Assembly (NCBI GenBank): GCA_013791955.1
Contig: VMSW01000007.1
Coordinates: 124,001-188,000, forward strand
DNA: 64,000 nt
Direction: 5' to 3'
Source: Propionicimonas sp.
GTDB lineage: Bacteria > Actinomycetota > Actinomycetes > Propionibacteriales > Propionibacteriaceae
The first letter of the stretch is position 1; the number at the start of each line of letters is the position of its first letter. The position numbers and the translations under genes are program-made. Shown here piece after piece: positions 17,266 to 25,280 of this stretch. The notes under the pieces were generated by a model, which saw nothing but the letters and a program-made list of their open reading frames with translations, was not told the origin of the DNA and ran no database searches.

Positions 17266-18777
17266 TCAGTTGGCCCGGGAGTGGGCGAGCGCGATCAGCG
17301 TCCGCACGCTCATGCCGGTGCCGCCAGTGGGGGTGTAGTCATGGGCCGAGGCTGAGTTGAATGCCGGTCCAGCGATGTCCAGGTGGGCCCACGGGATTTC
17401 CTCGGGGACGAACCTGGACAAGAACGCGGCCGCGGTCAGCGCACCGCCATAGCGGTCGCCGGTGGACTTGAAGTCGGCCACCTCCGAATCCAGCTTCGGA
17501 CTGGCATCCTCGGGGATCGGCAGCTGCCAGAACGACTCACCGGCGGCCTCGGCGGCGTCCAGCACCATGTCGGCGGTTTCGTCATCACGGGCCATCAGGC
17601 CAGCCACATTCAGACCGAGCGCCACCATGCAAGCCCCAGTCAACGTGGCGACATCGATCACCAGATCTGGGGTTTCGGTAGCGCACTTAGCCAGGGCGTC
17701 GGCCAGCACCAGGCGGCCTTCGGCGTCGGTGTTGCCGTTCTCCACGGTGGTGCCGCCGAACATGGTCAGCACATCAGAGGGACGCCCGGCGTGGCCCGAA
17801 GGCATGTTTTCGGCCATCGCTGCCCAGACGGTCACCCGGATCCGCAAGCCAAGCTGCGCGATGGCAGCCACTGTCGCCAGCACCGAAGCTGCGCCGGCCA
17901 TGTCGCACTTCATGGTGTACATGCCATCGGCCGGCTTCAGATCCAGGCCGCCGGAGTCGAAAGTGATGCCCTTGCCCACCAGGGCCAGGTGGAACCGCGC
18001 GCCGCGCGGAGCGTAGGAGAGCTTCACCAGCCGCGGCTTGCGACTCGATCCGCCGCCGACTGCCAGCAGACCACCAAAGCCGTCCCGCTCCAGCGCTTTT
18101 TCGTCCCACACCTCGATGCCGAGTTTGTGAGTGCGCGCCAGCGTCCGGGCGGCTTCAGCGAAGGTTTCGGGGTAGAGGTAGTTGGCCGGGGTGTTCACCC
18201 AGTCGCGCGCTTGCACCACGGCGGCCGCGGTGGCCGCAGCCAGGTCTAGGGCCTGCTTGGCCTCGGGCTTCTTGTTCGCACTGACCAGGGTGATCGAGGC
18301 GATGCCGGGCTGTTCGGCCTTGGTGGGCCCATAGCGGTAGGTGGCCAACAGGGCGCCTTCGGCAGCGCCCTTGATGATGCCAGGCTCGGCTGTCTCCAGG
18401 CTGACGGTGACCTGTTGGGCCGCTTTCGCTGGCAGGGCGTCGATCAGCCGGACGGCAGCCCCCACGGCGCGGCGCACTTGCTCGGCGGTGACGTCGATGG
18501 GGCCAAGGCCCACCACGACCAGCTTCTGTCCAGCGGGCAGCGGTACTAGCACCGCTTTGCCGTTCTTGGCCGAGCCGCCGAGTTGGGCGGCGAGGGTGGC
18601 CAGGTCGACGCCGAGCGCTTTCGCGCTGGCCTTGGCCCGGTCGTCGGGCAGTCCCACCAGAATGTCGCCGTCAGAAGTCTGGGCCAGTCCGACGACAAGG
18701 ATCCCGGGATCCTTGCCGACACTGGTCGACAGAGCGATGGCGGGAAGACTGAAGCTGAACACTTTGACTGCCTTCAT
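17266..18777 (-). CDS. pepA: Leucyl aminopeptidase (M17)
   Basis: Cytosolic two-metal exopeptidase releasing N-terminal residues. 503 residues with a variable N-terminal domain and the M17 catalytic domain. The catalytic part holds GKGITFDSGGLDLKP (metal-binding Lys and Asp), MKCDMAGAASV and the signature NTDAEGRLVLADAL. The family length is normal. Starts with MKAVKVFSFSLPAI. TAGCCT about 25 bases upstream could be its -10 box. Followed immediately by the KstD-like gene. Divergent from gcvT. Confidence 0.95.
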   Translation of the reverse strand: MKAVKVFSFSLPAIALSTSVGKDPGILVVGLAQTSDGDILVGLPDDRAKASAKALGVDLATLAAQLGGSAKNGKAVLVPLPAGQKLVVVGLGPIDVTAEQVRRAVGAAVRLIDALPAKAAQQVTVSLETAEPGIIKGAAEGALLATYRYGPTKAEQPGIASITLVSANKKPEAKQALDLAAATAAAVVQARDWVNTPANYLYPETFAEAARTLARTHKLGIEVWDEKALERDGFGGLLAVGGGSSRKPRLVKLSYAPRGARFHLALVGKGITFDSGGLDLKPADGMYTMKCDMAGAASVLATVAAIAQLGLRIRVTVWAAMAENMPSGHAGRPSDVLTMFGGTTVENGNTDAEGRLVLADALAKCATETPDLVIDVATLTGACMVALGLNVAGLMARDDETADMVLDAAEAAGESFWQLPIPEDASPKLDSEVADFKSTGDRYGGALTAAAFLSRFVPEEIPWAHLDIAGPAFNSASAHDYTPTGGTGMSVRTLIALAHSRAN

Positions 18778-18890
18778 AAGTAGTGGTGAACCCCAACGCC
18801 CCTAGGCTACTTGTACTGAGCCCGACGAAGTAGTGCGTCGCAGCTAGGTGCGCGGTGCCCCCAATGCCTGAAGCCCTGACAAGAGGAGCC

Positions 18891-19985
18891 ATGACCGAAC
18901 CGATTCTCTCCCCACTCCATGACCGCCACGTCGCCCTAGGGGCGAAGTTCTCCGAGTTCGGCGGTTGGCTGATGCCACTGCAGTACGCCGGAGTGGTGGC
19001 CGAGCATCGGGCCGTCCGCACTTCGGTGGGCGTCTTCGACGTCAGTCACCTGGGCAAGATGCGGATCAGTGGCCCTGGTGCTGCTGCCTTCGTGAACAGC
19101 TGCCTCACCAACGATCTCACTCGGATCCAGCCTGGCCAGGCGCAGTACACCCTGCTGTGCAATGAATCCGGCGGGGTCATCGACGACATGATCGTCTACC
19201 TGTTCAGCGATGAAGAGGTGTTCGTGATCCCCAACGCAGCCAACACCACCGAGGTGGTCGCGACCCTGGTGGCAGCGGCCCCGGCGGGGTTAGTGGTCAC
19301 CAACGAGCACACCGACTTTGCGGTGATCGCGGTGCAGGGCACGAACTCCGATGAGGTGCTCAGTGCGCTGAACCTGCCGGTGGGGCAGGACTACATGAGC
19401 TTCGCCCGTGCCCAATGGGGCGGGGTCGAGCTCACGGTTTGCCGTACCGGCTACACCGGCGAGCGCGGCTATGAGTTGGTGGTGCCGGCCGCCTCAGCTG
19501 GCCACATCTGGGACGCGGTGCTAGCCGCTGGCGCCGACTACGACATTGCCGCCTGTGGCCTGGGTGCCCGCGACACCTTGCGCACTGAGATGGGCTACCC
19601 GCTGCACGGCCACGATCTGAGCCCCGAGATCTCGCCGGTGATGGCCAATTTGGGTTGGGCTGTCGGCTGGGACAAGCCCACTTTCTTTGGTGCGACGGCG
19701 CTACGGGCTCAGCGCGAGGCTAAGGCCGGCCGCTTGCTTCGAGGGCTGAAGGCAGCTGGACGGGCGATCCCACGTCCGGAGATGGTGGTGTTCGTTGGTG
19801 ACGTCGAAGTCGGCGAGATCACCTCTGGGACGTTCTCGCCGACCCTTTCCGCCGGGATCGCGTTGGCCCTGCTGGATCGTTCGGTGAAGCTGGGCGATGT
19901 CGTGGAGGTTGAGCTGAGGGGGCGGCGGGAGCCGTTCGAGGTGGTCAAGCCGCCATTCGTGACCCCAGGTGTTCGGGAAGCCTGA
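18891..19985 (+). CDS. gcvT: Aminomethyltransferase (glycine cleavage T protein)
   Basis: Transfers the aminomethyl carbon from lipoyl-GcvH to tetrahydrofolate. 364 residues. Motifs: [25 protein letters not shown], catalytic Asp in [27 protein letters not shown] and the C-terminal [12 protein letters not shown] start at ATG 18891, which has AGAGGAG just upstream, rather than the ATG at 18855, which has none. No glycine riboswitch is visible upstream. GcvH and GcvP are not in the window. It needs lipoate, made by the nearby lipA and lipB. Confidence 0.96.
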   Translation: MTEPILSPLHDRHVALGAKFSEFGGWLMPLQYAGVVAEHRAVRTSVGVFDVSHLGKMRISGPGAAAFVNSCLTNDLTRIQPGQAQYTLLCNESGGVIDDMIVYLFSDEEVFVIPNAANTTEVVATLVAAAPAGLVVTNEHTDFAVIAVQGTNSDEVLSALNLPVGQDYMSFARAQWGGVELTVCRTGYTGERGYELVVPAASAGHIWDAVLAAGADYDIAACGLGARDTLRTEMGYPLHGHDLSPEISPVMANLGWAVGWDKPTFFGATALRAQREAKAGRLLRGLKAAGRAIPRPEMVVFVGDVEVGEITSGTFSPTLSAGIALALLDRSVKLGDVVEVELRGRREPFEVVKPPFVTPGVREA

Positions 19986-19988
19986 ACT

Positions 19989-20330
19989 TCAGGCGACTCG
20001 TCCCGGTGCGCCGGCGTCGGTGACGACCCGGCCGCCAGCGTTCTGCCAGGCGTTCATGCCGCCACTGACGGCGAAGGCCTCAACGCCGCGTAGGCGCAGT
20101 AGTGAGGTCGCCGTCTTGGCGCGGCTGCCACTGCGGCACAGCACCACCACTCGCTGACGCGACCAGGAAGGCGTCCGGGCGCCGGGCAGAACCGGCAACG
20201 GGACGTGCTGGGCGGTGGGGGCATGACCGGCGAGCCATTCGCCGGGGTCGCGGACATCGAGGATGTCAGCTCCTTCGGAGACGAAGCGCAGCGCTGTGGG
20301 GGCATCAACTTCGGCGGTGTCCGCAGTCAT
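19989..20330 (-). CDS. Single-domain rhodanese-like sulfurtransferase
   Basis: 113 residues covering one rhodanese domain: DILDVRDPGEWLAGHAP, catalytic loop VVLCRSGSRA with the active-site Cys, and C-terminal VSGGMNAWQNAGG. It would carry persulfide sulfur; partner unknown. The gene is divergent from the CPVCNK membrane-protein gene and shares a CsoR/CstR-like palindrome in the 85-base gap. That suggests control by copper or reactive sulfur. It converges with gcvT, whose stop is only 3 bases from this stop. Confidence 0.88.
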   Translation of the reverse strand: MTADTAEVDAPTALRFVSEGADILDVRDPGEWLAGHAPTAQHVPLPVLPGARTPSWSRQRVVVLCRSGSRAKTATSLLRLRGVEAFAVSGGMNAWQNAGGRVVTDAGAPGRVA

Positions 20331-20370
20331 GGGTCCTCCTGGTCAGGTGTCGTTGATTGGAACGAGGGGA

Positions 20371-20397
20371 ATCCTATACCCCCCAGGGTATTAGGAT
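20371..20397. promoter_or_regulatory. CsoR/CstR-like operator between divergent genes
   Basis: ATCCTATACCC at 20371-20381 mirrors GGGTATTAGGAT at 20386-20397 with a single extra T, around a CCCA centre. The core ATACCCCCCAGGGTAT matches the C/G-tract inverted repeats bound by CsoR-family repressors (CsoR for Cu(I), CstR for persulfides, RcnR). No CsoR-family gene is in the window, so the regulator would act from elsewhere. Confidence 0.65.
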
Positions 20398-20415
20398 GAT
20401 CACCGGAGGAGAACA

Positions 20416-20922
20416 ATGGACGCAGGACCACAACCCGCCATCGCCGCGAAGCTGGCCGCACCGGTGGCCGGTCCCTGGCAACGACTGGGGGATTGGCCGC
20501 GCCGGCGCTGGGTGGCGGCTGGCTTGGGCGCGGTCAGTATCGCGGTGCTGATTGGCGTTTCCACCGCGATGATCCCCAGCCCGATCTTCGGCCGGGAGGT
20601 AGCCACCACCTGGTGGGCCTGGCCCGTGCTGGCCATCACCGCAGCGCTCGGCGGATTGCTGGGAGCCACCTACGTCCGGGATCCCGAGGCACCAAGGCGT
20701 GAGGGCCGCTTCGGCCTGGCCGGTGGCGTGCTCAGCTACTTCGCGGTCGGCTGCCCGGTGTGCAACAAACTCGCTCTGCTGGCTTTGGGTTACACCGGTG
20801 CCCTGCAGTGGTTCGCCCCAGTTCAGCCATTCCTCGGCGTCGCTGGCCTGGTGCTGTTGGCCTATGCCCTGTGGCGGCGTCTTGTGGGCGAGACCGCCTG
20901 TGCGATTCCGGAGCAGGCGTGA
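20416..20922 (+). CDS. Small membrane protein with CPVCNK motif
   Basis: 168 residues. Four hydrophobic helices: AAGLGAVSIAVLIGVSTAMI, WPVLAITAALGGLLGATYV, then a helix hosting FAVGCPVCNKLALLALGY, and FLGVAGLVLLAYALWRR. The paired cysteines inside a helix suggest thiol redox chemistry or metal handling. I do not recognise a named family. GGAGGAGA precedes the ATG. The shared operator with the rhodanese argues for a role in sulfur or copper stress. The stop overlaps the next gene by 4 bases. Confidence 0.75.
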   Translation: MDAGPQPAIAAKLAAPVAGPWQRLGDWPRRRWVAAGLGAVSIAVLIGVSTAMIPSPIFGREVATTWWAWPVLAITAALGGLLGATYVRDPEAPRREGRFGLAGGVLSYFAVGCPVCNKLALLALGYTGALQWFAPVQPFLGVAGLVLLAYALWRRLVGETACAIPEQA

Positions 20923-21266
20923 GCGGTGCACCGTCCCTGGCTGAGTTGATCGCCGAAGCCGCCAACCTGATGCAGGAACGCAGCGGCGGGCAGGCTGTTT
21001 GCACGTTCACCAAAGCCGGGCAGGCGGTGACGGGTCTGAAATATGCCGAAGGTCGCTGGGCTGCACTGCGGGAAGTTCAGCACAACACCCGAAGCGGTGC
21101 CGAGCTGGCCGAGGTGGTGGCCACGGCAGCGGCTGCTTGGGGAACTCACCTGGATCGGCTCCAGGCCCGCTCGGCCGGGGCCGATTGGATCGCCTATCGC
21201 AGTGGCGGAACTGACGCCTTGACTGAGCTTTCCGAGACCCTGCGCCACGAAGGCGGCGCCGCCTGA
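20919..21266 (+). CDS. Hypothetical protein, operon partner of the CPVCNK protein
   Basis: 115 residues from a GTG that overlaps the previous stop (GTGA). A longer open frame upstream is only a shadow of the membrane-protein gene. Soluble, helix-rich, with one Cys (GQAVCTFTKAG); contains LKYAEGRWAALREVQ and ends GGAA. No motif known to me. The 4-base overlap implies translation coupling and a shared task with the membrane protein. Converges with the following gene, with a 1-base gap. Confidence 0.65.
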   Translation: MSGAPSLAELIAEAANLMQERSGGQAVCTFTKAGQAVTGLKYAEGRWAALREVQHNTRSGAELAEVVATAAAAWGTHLDRLQARSAGADWIAYRSGGTDALTELSETLRHEGGAA

Positions 21267-21267
21267 G

Positions 21268-21471
21268 TCAGGCGTCCAGGCTCATCGGGCCGTAGATGAG
21301 CCGATCGCTCTCGTACAGCGATACCTCATGGGCGCCAGCTTCAGCCAACTCGGCATAGCTGCTGGTGAGCCAGGCCTCGGCGGTGCTCTGCTCTTCGAAG
21401 GTGACCAACAGGCCGAGTTGGGTGGCCACCTCCTCGGTCAACTCCGGGGTGGTTACCCAGTAGTAGCCCAC
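21268..21471 (-). CDS. Small conserved actinobacterial protein ending YGPMSLDA
   Basis: 67 residues from a GTG with GAGG six bases upstream. Sequence features: YYWVTTPELTEEVATQLG, FEEQSTAEAWLTSSYAEL and VSLYESDRLIYGPMSL. I recall closely similar small proteins in other actinomycetes but no function. It lies 8 bases after the DUF3043 stop on the same strand, so it is probably the second gene of that operon. Confidence 0.7.
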   Translation of the reverse strand: MGYYWVTTPELTEEVATQLGLLVTFEEQSTAEAWLTSSYAELAEAGAHEVSLYESDRLIYGPMSLDA

Positions 21472-21479
21472 CGAAAGCC

Positions 21480-22052
21480 TCAGATCTCCTCGCCCGGCTT
21501 GACCCGCGGCAGCGGCACCCGGAAGCGGCGCATGCTGATGATCCGGTTGATCAGGTAGACCAACAGACCGCGCTTGGGGGCGCCCGGCATCCGCTCATCG
21601 AGCAGCACCCGGAACTGGCGCCACAGGATGAAGATGTGCACGCCCAGCGCGACCAGGGCCAGATAGGGCAAAGTGGCTGGCACAGCCAGGTCCGGCACGG
21701 CGTACATCGCAGCCAACGCGAGCACCAGCGCAGACATGATGATCGGCATCCACCACTGGGCAATGCCAGGTCGGGAATCGATGAAGTCGCGCAACAGCAG
21801 TCGGGACGGCTCATTGTCGACCTTCGACCACTGCTCCTCGCGGGACTTGGCTTTGGCCTGCCGATCGCGGGCCCGCTGCTGGGCGGGGCTCAACGTCGGA
21901 TTCAAGCGCTCCCGACGGGCGGTTTCGGCCTCGCGGCGGGTTGGGGTTGGCACCTTCTTCTTGGCCGAGCTGCCAGCCGATTCGGCCGGTTTGGTCGTCT
22001 CCGGGGTGGCCCCGGCGTCCTCGGGGCGCTCGTACGGGCGAAACAATCCCAC
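21480..22052 (-). CDS. DUF3043 membrane protein
   Basis: 190 residues from GTG 22052 (MGLFRPYE). A long antisense-like extension upstream is not coding. The N-terminal 90 residues are cytosolic, charged and Lys/Arg-rich (KKKVPTPTRREAETARRERL). Then come two helices (WWMPIIMSALVLALAAMYAVP and LPYLALVALGVHIFILW) and a basic C-terminus with INRIISMRRFRVPLPRVKPGE. This is the actinobacterial DUF3043 family of unknown function. In M. tuberculosis the likely counterpart (Rv2206) also borders the glycerate-kinase-like gene. Divergent from the 117-residue coiled-coil gene. Confidence 0.88.
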   Translation of the reverse strand: MGLFRPYERPEDAGATPETTKPAESAGSSAKKKVPTPTRREAETARRERLNPTLSPAQQRARDRQAKAKSREEQWSKVDNEPSRLLLRDFIDSRPGIAQWWMPIIMSALVLALAAMYAVPDLAVPATLPYLALVALGVHIFILWRQFRVLLDERMPGAPKRGLLVYLINRIISMRRFRVPLPRVKPGEEI

Positions 22053-22123
22053 TTCAACCTGCCTTGTGGTGCGACGATGTCTGCCACATCCTAGGTCAAA
22101 GCAGCAGGTAGGAAAGAGGCGGG

Positions 22124-22477
22124 ATGAGTGATGACCAGCAGGTGACTGCCGAGTTGGAGTTTCAGGCGCGGTTGGCGACCCTGCACGATGCGCGCGCCCG
22201 ACTGGCCAGCTTGGAGGCGGCGCTGCATAGGCTGGCCATCGATCGGCCCACAATGGCCCCCGGCGAGGCGGAGATTCGCGAGTCGGAGTTGGCAGCCCGC
22301 CGGGCCCGCGCCAGCGAAGAAGTGGCGGTTTTGCACGCCGCGGCCCGCCGGGCCCACACCACCCTGCGCCGGCTGACTGATCCTGACGCCGAGCCCGACG
22401 ACCTCGATTCCGAGGACCTCGACCCTGGCACCCACGGCGACGGCTACCAGCAGCCCCCGTTCGCGGAGTCGAATTGA
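22124..22477 (+). CDS. Small coiled-coil hypothetical protein
   Basis: 117 residues. Residues 8-95 form a predicted helical coiled coil rich in Ala, Arg and Glu (ARLATLHDARARLASLEAAL); the tail is acidic (DPDAEPDDLDSEDLDP). No family recognised. AGGAAAGAGGCGGG gives a ribosome site. The stop overlaps the TTG start of the next gene by 4 bases, so it belongs to the glycerate-kinase-like transcript. Confidence 0.65.
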   Translation: MSDDQQVTAELEFQARLATLHDARARLASLEAALHRLAIDRPTMAPGEAEIRESELAARRARASEEVAVLHAAARRAHTTLRRLTDPDAEPDDLDSEDLDPGTHGDGYQQPPFAESN

Positions 22478-23427
22478 GCCGCCCAAAAGTGCTGGTGGCT
22501 ACCGACCAAATTGGCGACCTGGGCTCGGACGTGGCCGGTGCGGCCCTGGCCCGAGGCTTCGCCGAGCTGGCTGACGTTGCGGTGGTGCCGTTGGCGACAG
22601 GTGGGCGAGCATTGGCCGAGGCGACCGCGGCCCTGACCGGCGGCACCGTCACTGGCTCGGCGAGCCAGTGGGTACTCCGTGCCCAGGGTCTGGTGCTGAT
22701 CGGCCTGGCGCAGCGGCCGCACTCGGGCTGGGCTCCGGAGTCATCGACTGCCGAACTGGGCGAGTGGGTGCTCGAGGCGCTGCGCGGCGCCGACGCGGCC
22801 AAAGTGGTCATCGATCTGACCGACGTCACCGCCCAGGACGGGGGCGTTGGATTGCTGGCGCGGGCTGGTGCCGCGCTGACCGAGCGGCAGGTGATTGGCA
22901 TCGTGGCCAACGACGAACTGGAGTTGGCGGCCACCGGCCTGACCGGCGCGGTGGCCCGTCGCGGCTACGGCGCTGGCCGGGACGTGGCGGAGGTCCTGGC
23001 GGCCGATGCCCAGACCAAAGCCCTGGTTGAAGGCTTCGGGGTGGGGCTGGCGGTGGCTCCTGGCGGTGGTGCCGCTGGCGGCTGCGGGGCGGCGATTCTG
23101 AGTCTCGGTGGGCGGCTACTGGACGGTCCGCAGTTTTGCCACTCGCTGGCCGATATCGACACCAGTCTGGCCCGCTGCGATCTGGTCGTGACTGGCTGTA
23201 ATGAGCTCTCAGCCCTCGACCGTGGCGGCCCAATCCTCAGGTCGGTCGCCGAGTGGGCCGAACGCGCTCAGCGGCCCTGCATCGCCTTCGCCGGCGGCGA
23301 GGAACTCTCCCGCCGTGAGGTGCGCACCTTCGGTTTGGAGGCTGCCCATCAGCTCTCCGCCGCGCCTACCGCGAACGAACTCACCCAGGCTGCTGGCCGG
23401 GTGGCGATTGGCTGGTTCGGCCGCTGA
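22474..23427 (+). CDS. Glycerate kinase family protein (GlxK-like)
   Basis: 317 residues from a TTG overlapping the previous stop. GlxK-type features: an N-terminal strand PKVLVATDQIGDL, then VVPLATGG, GGVGLLARAGA, GLAVAPGGGAAGGCGAAI (family GAxGGxG region) and VVTGCNELSALD near the C-terminus. Shorter than typical glycerate kinases (about 370-380), and several loops are missing, as in the M. tuberculosis homologue. Substrate uncertain. Followed by erpA on the same strand. Confidence 0.75.
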   Translation: MSRPKVLVATDQIGDLGSDVAGAALARGFAELADVAVVPLATGGRALAEATAALTGGTVTGSASQWVLRAQGLVLIGLAQRPHSGWAPESSTAELGEWVLEALRGADAAKVVIDLTDVTAQDGGVGLLARAGAALTERQVIGIVANDELELAATGLTGAVARRGYGAGRDVAEVLAADAQTKALVEGFGVGLAVAPGGGAAGGCGAAILSLGGRLLDGPQFCHSLADIDTSLARCDLVVTGCNELSALDRGGPILRSVAEWAERAQRPCIAFAGGEELSRREVRTFGLEAAHQLSAAPTANELTQAAGRVAIGWFGR

Positions 23428-23531
23428 GCGGGAACAGATTTCGGCAGCATCGACTTACACTGGCAACCACTGAAGGCAGCCGCGTGGCCCGCTAAAGGCC
23501 TGACTGCCCGCACTCTGGAAGGAAGCACCAC

Positions 23532-23879
23532 ATGACGGTTGACCAAGAAACCATGACCGGCATCAGCCTCACTGAGGCTGCGGCCAGCAAGGTCCAGGCG
23601 CTACAGGAGGCCGACGGCACCACGGAACTGCTGCTGCGCATCTCGGTGGCTCCCGGCGGTTGCTCGGGACTGCGCTACCAGCTGGCCTTGGATGATCGTG
23701 AGCTTGACGGCGACATGGTCACCGAGCATTTCGGCACCAAGGTCGTCACCGACAAGATGAGCCACCCCTATCTGTTGGGCGCGACGATCGATTTCGTCGA
23801 CACCATCGAGCAGCAGGGCTTCACCATCGACAACCCGAACGCTTCCAACTCCTGCGCGTGCGGCGACTCGTTCCAGTGA
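23532..23879 (+). CDS. erpA: Iron-sulfur cluster carrier/insertion protein (HesB/IscA type)
   Basis: 115 residues, A-type Fe-S carrier. The three conserved cysteines are Cys44 (GGCSGLRY) and Cys108/Cys110 (SCACGDS). It delivers clusters to apoproteins; LipA with its two clusters, encoded 12 kb away, is a plausible client. The ATG follows GGAAGGAAGCACC. TACACT at about 23456 is a possible -10 box. A UUCG-loop hairpin follows the stop. Confidence 0.95.
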   Translation: MTVDQETMTGISLTEAAASKVQALQEADGTTELLLRISVAPGGCSGLRYQLALDDRELDGDMVTEHFGTKVVTDKMSHPYLLGATIDFVDTIEQQGFTIDNPNASNSCACGDSFQ

Positions 23880-23912
23880 ACCTCGCCCCCGTCCAGGGGA
23901 GCTAAGCCTAGG

Positions 23913-23936
23913 CAGCCGGTCCTTCGGGGCCGGCTG
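23913..23936 (+). terminator. Terminator-like hairpin after erpA
   Basis: A 10-pair stem (CAGCCGGTCC with GGGGCCGGCTG, one G-T pair) closed by a TTCG tetraloop, about 33 bases after the erpA stop. The T-run downstream is weak (CTTT). Confidence 0.6.
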
Positions 23937-23972
23937 TCGGCTTTCGGGGCCAGCTCGGGCGATGATGAACCC

Positions 23973-24527
23973 ATGCCCCTGATCGAAGAGCCTCGCCGGA
24001 TGAATCCGCTGCTGCGCCTGGGCGTGGCGATTTCCGAACGCGTCACCGGACGGCGGATGCTGCCAGCTCGGCTGTTGTCCTGGTATCCGAAGGCGGCCAT
24101 CGGGGCTGGGGTGTTGGAATCGTTGGTCGCCCATCACGAGCCGTCAACGAGGTTGCTGAAGCTGGTGCGCGTGACCGCCTCCATTACGGCCAACTGCGCC
24201 TTCTGCGTAGACATGAACAGCTTTGCCCATGACCGGGCCGGGCTCACCGATGAAGAGTTGGCAGCGCTGAACGGGGACGTGTCCGCGGTGGCCTCCTTCA
24301 CTGAAGCTGAGCGGCTGGCGATCGAATACGCCCGGCGGATCTCGTCCACGCCACTGCTCTTTCCCGCAGAGTTGATGACCCAACTTCGGACGTCCTTCAC
24401 CGAACGGGAACTGGTGATTTTGGCCACCACCGCGGCGCAGGTGAACTACTGGGCGCGGGTGATCCAGTCCCTCGGCATTCCGCCGGCCGGGTTCACTGAA
24501 GCTTGCCGAGTTAGCCTTGACCAGTGA
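23973..24527 (+). CDS. Carboxymuconolactone decarboxylase/AhpD-like protein
   Basis: 184 residues, all-helical AhpD-like fold. The redox motif NCAFCVDMNSFAHDR gives the CxxC and nearby His typical of alkylhydroperoxidase-type members, followed by RLAIEYARRIS and VILATTAAQVNYWARV. Likely a thiol-dependent peroxidase or related reductase, not a true decarboxylase. The stop overlaps the next GTG by 4 bases. Confidence 0.85.
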   Translation: MPLIEEPRRMNPLLRLGVAISERVTGRRMLPARLLSWYPKAAIGAGVLESLVAHHEPSTRLLKLVRVTASITANCAFCVDMNSFAHDRAGLTDEELAALNGDVSAVASFTEAERLAIEYARRISSTPLLFPAELMTQLRTSFTERELVILATTAAQVNYWARVIQSLGIPPAGFTEACRVSLDQ

Positions 24528-25126
24528 ACGAACCGCGTAAGCCCAGACGTCCGAGCTTCTTAGAGCCCGCGGCCTTGGAAGCGCTGGGGGAGCCGTCCGA
24601 TCCGGTGGCGGCCCTACACGCCGCTCACGAGTCAGCCGCGGCGCTGCTGCACACCGGGCGAGCGGCCACCGACCCCGCCGTAACTGCCCGGCTGGTTACC
24701 ATCACTGATGAAGTTGGCCTGGACACCCTCGCCGAGGTGTGGTCGGCCCGGCCAGCCCACAGTCTGCCTGGTGCGCTGTGGCGGCTCTACCTGTTGCGCG
24801 AATGGGTGGCGACTGATCCGACCACTGCCGCGCGGGAGTATGCCGCCGGGATCCGGTTCACCGAACCCAATCACGCGGTGGCCGGGGTTGATCCACCCGG
24901 GCCCACCGAAGTGCGCCGAGTGGCCGACGAGATCTTGGCTGGAGTCTTCGACGGCGATTTCGCGGTCGCACTGGAGCGGGCGGCAGCTTTTTGTCAGGTG
25001 GTGGCCTCGGGGCGGGCTGATGTGACCGAAGGTAGGCGGGCCCTCCTCACCGCAGCCAGGCTGCAGGAGATGGCCACCGATCTGGCCATCAGCGCCCGGC
25101 TGTGGCGAAGCGACAAGCTGGAGTGA
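24524..25126 (+). CDS. Conserved actinobacterial hypothetical protein
   Basis: 200 residues from a GTG overlapping the AhpD-like stop (GTGA). Alpha-helical and Ala-rich. It contains AVTARLVTITDEVGLDTLAEVWSARPA, SLPGALWRLYLLREWV and a C-terminal TAARLQEMATDLAISARLWRS. I have seen similar sequences in actinomycetes without a known role. The tight coupling to the AhpD-like gene suggests a shared transcript. Confidence 0.7.
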   Translation: MNEPRKPRRPSFLEPAALEALGEPSDPVAALHAAHESAAALLHTGRAATDPAVTARLVTITDEVGLDTLAEVWSARPAHSLPGALWRLYLLREWVATDPTTAAREYAAGIRFTEPNHAVAGVDPPGPTEVRRVADEILAGVFDGDFAVALERAAAFCQVVASGRADVTEGRRALLTAARLQEMATDLAISARLWRSDKLE

Positions 25127-25184
25127 GTACCGCCGCTTAGCTCAGAGTTTGGGCGGACTACGGTCTTCGCGTACCCTCGAAGGC

Positions 25185-25271
25185 GGCGTCGGGCCGCGGT
25201 AGCCCCGGGCTCCAACATTTGCCGCTTTGAGCGGCCACGCGCCGAGAGGCGCTCCCGGTCCGACGCCACCA
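25185..25271. other. Structured element between convergent genes, tRNA-like outer stem
   Basis: GGCGTCGGGCC (25185-25195) pairs over 11 bases with GGTCCGACGCC (25257-25267), followed by ACCA. Inside are two perfect hairpins: GCCGCT-TTG-AGCGGC (25221-25235) and GCGCC-GAGA-GGCGC (25239-25252). The loops do not fit a tRNA. It could be a shared terminator, a processed 3' end or a small RNA. Confidence 0.45.
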
Positions 25272-25280
25272 CACCGGGAA

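Noticed and set aside
18778-18890. Glycine riboswitch before gcvT
   Set aside because: No match to the conserved aptamer core; only a short leader with a ribosome site.
22053-22934. Long N-terminal extension of the DUF3043 protein
   Set aside because: Lies antisense to two plus-strand genes and lacks any DUF3043 similarity.
25185-25271. tRNA gene suggested by the 7-pair acceptor-like stem and ACCA
   Set aside because: Internal hairpins have 3-5 base loops, no TTCGA T-loop and no credible anticodon loop.
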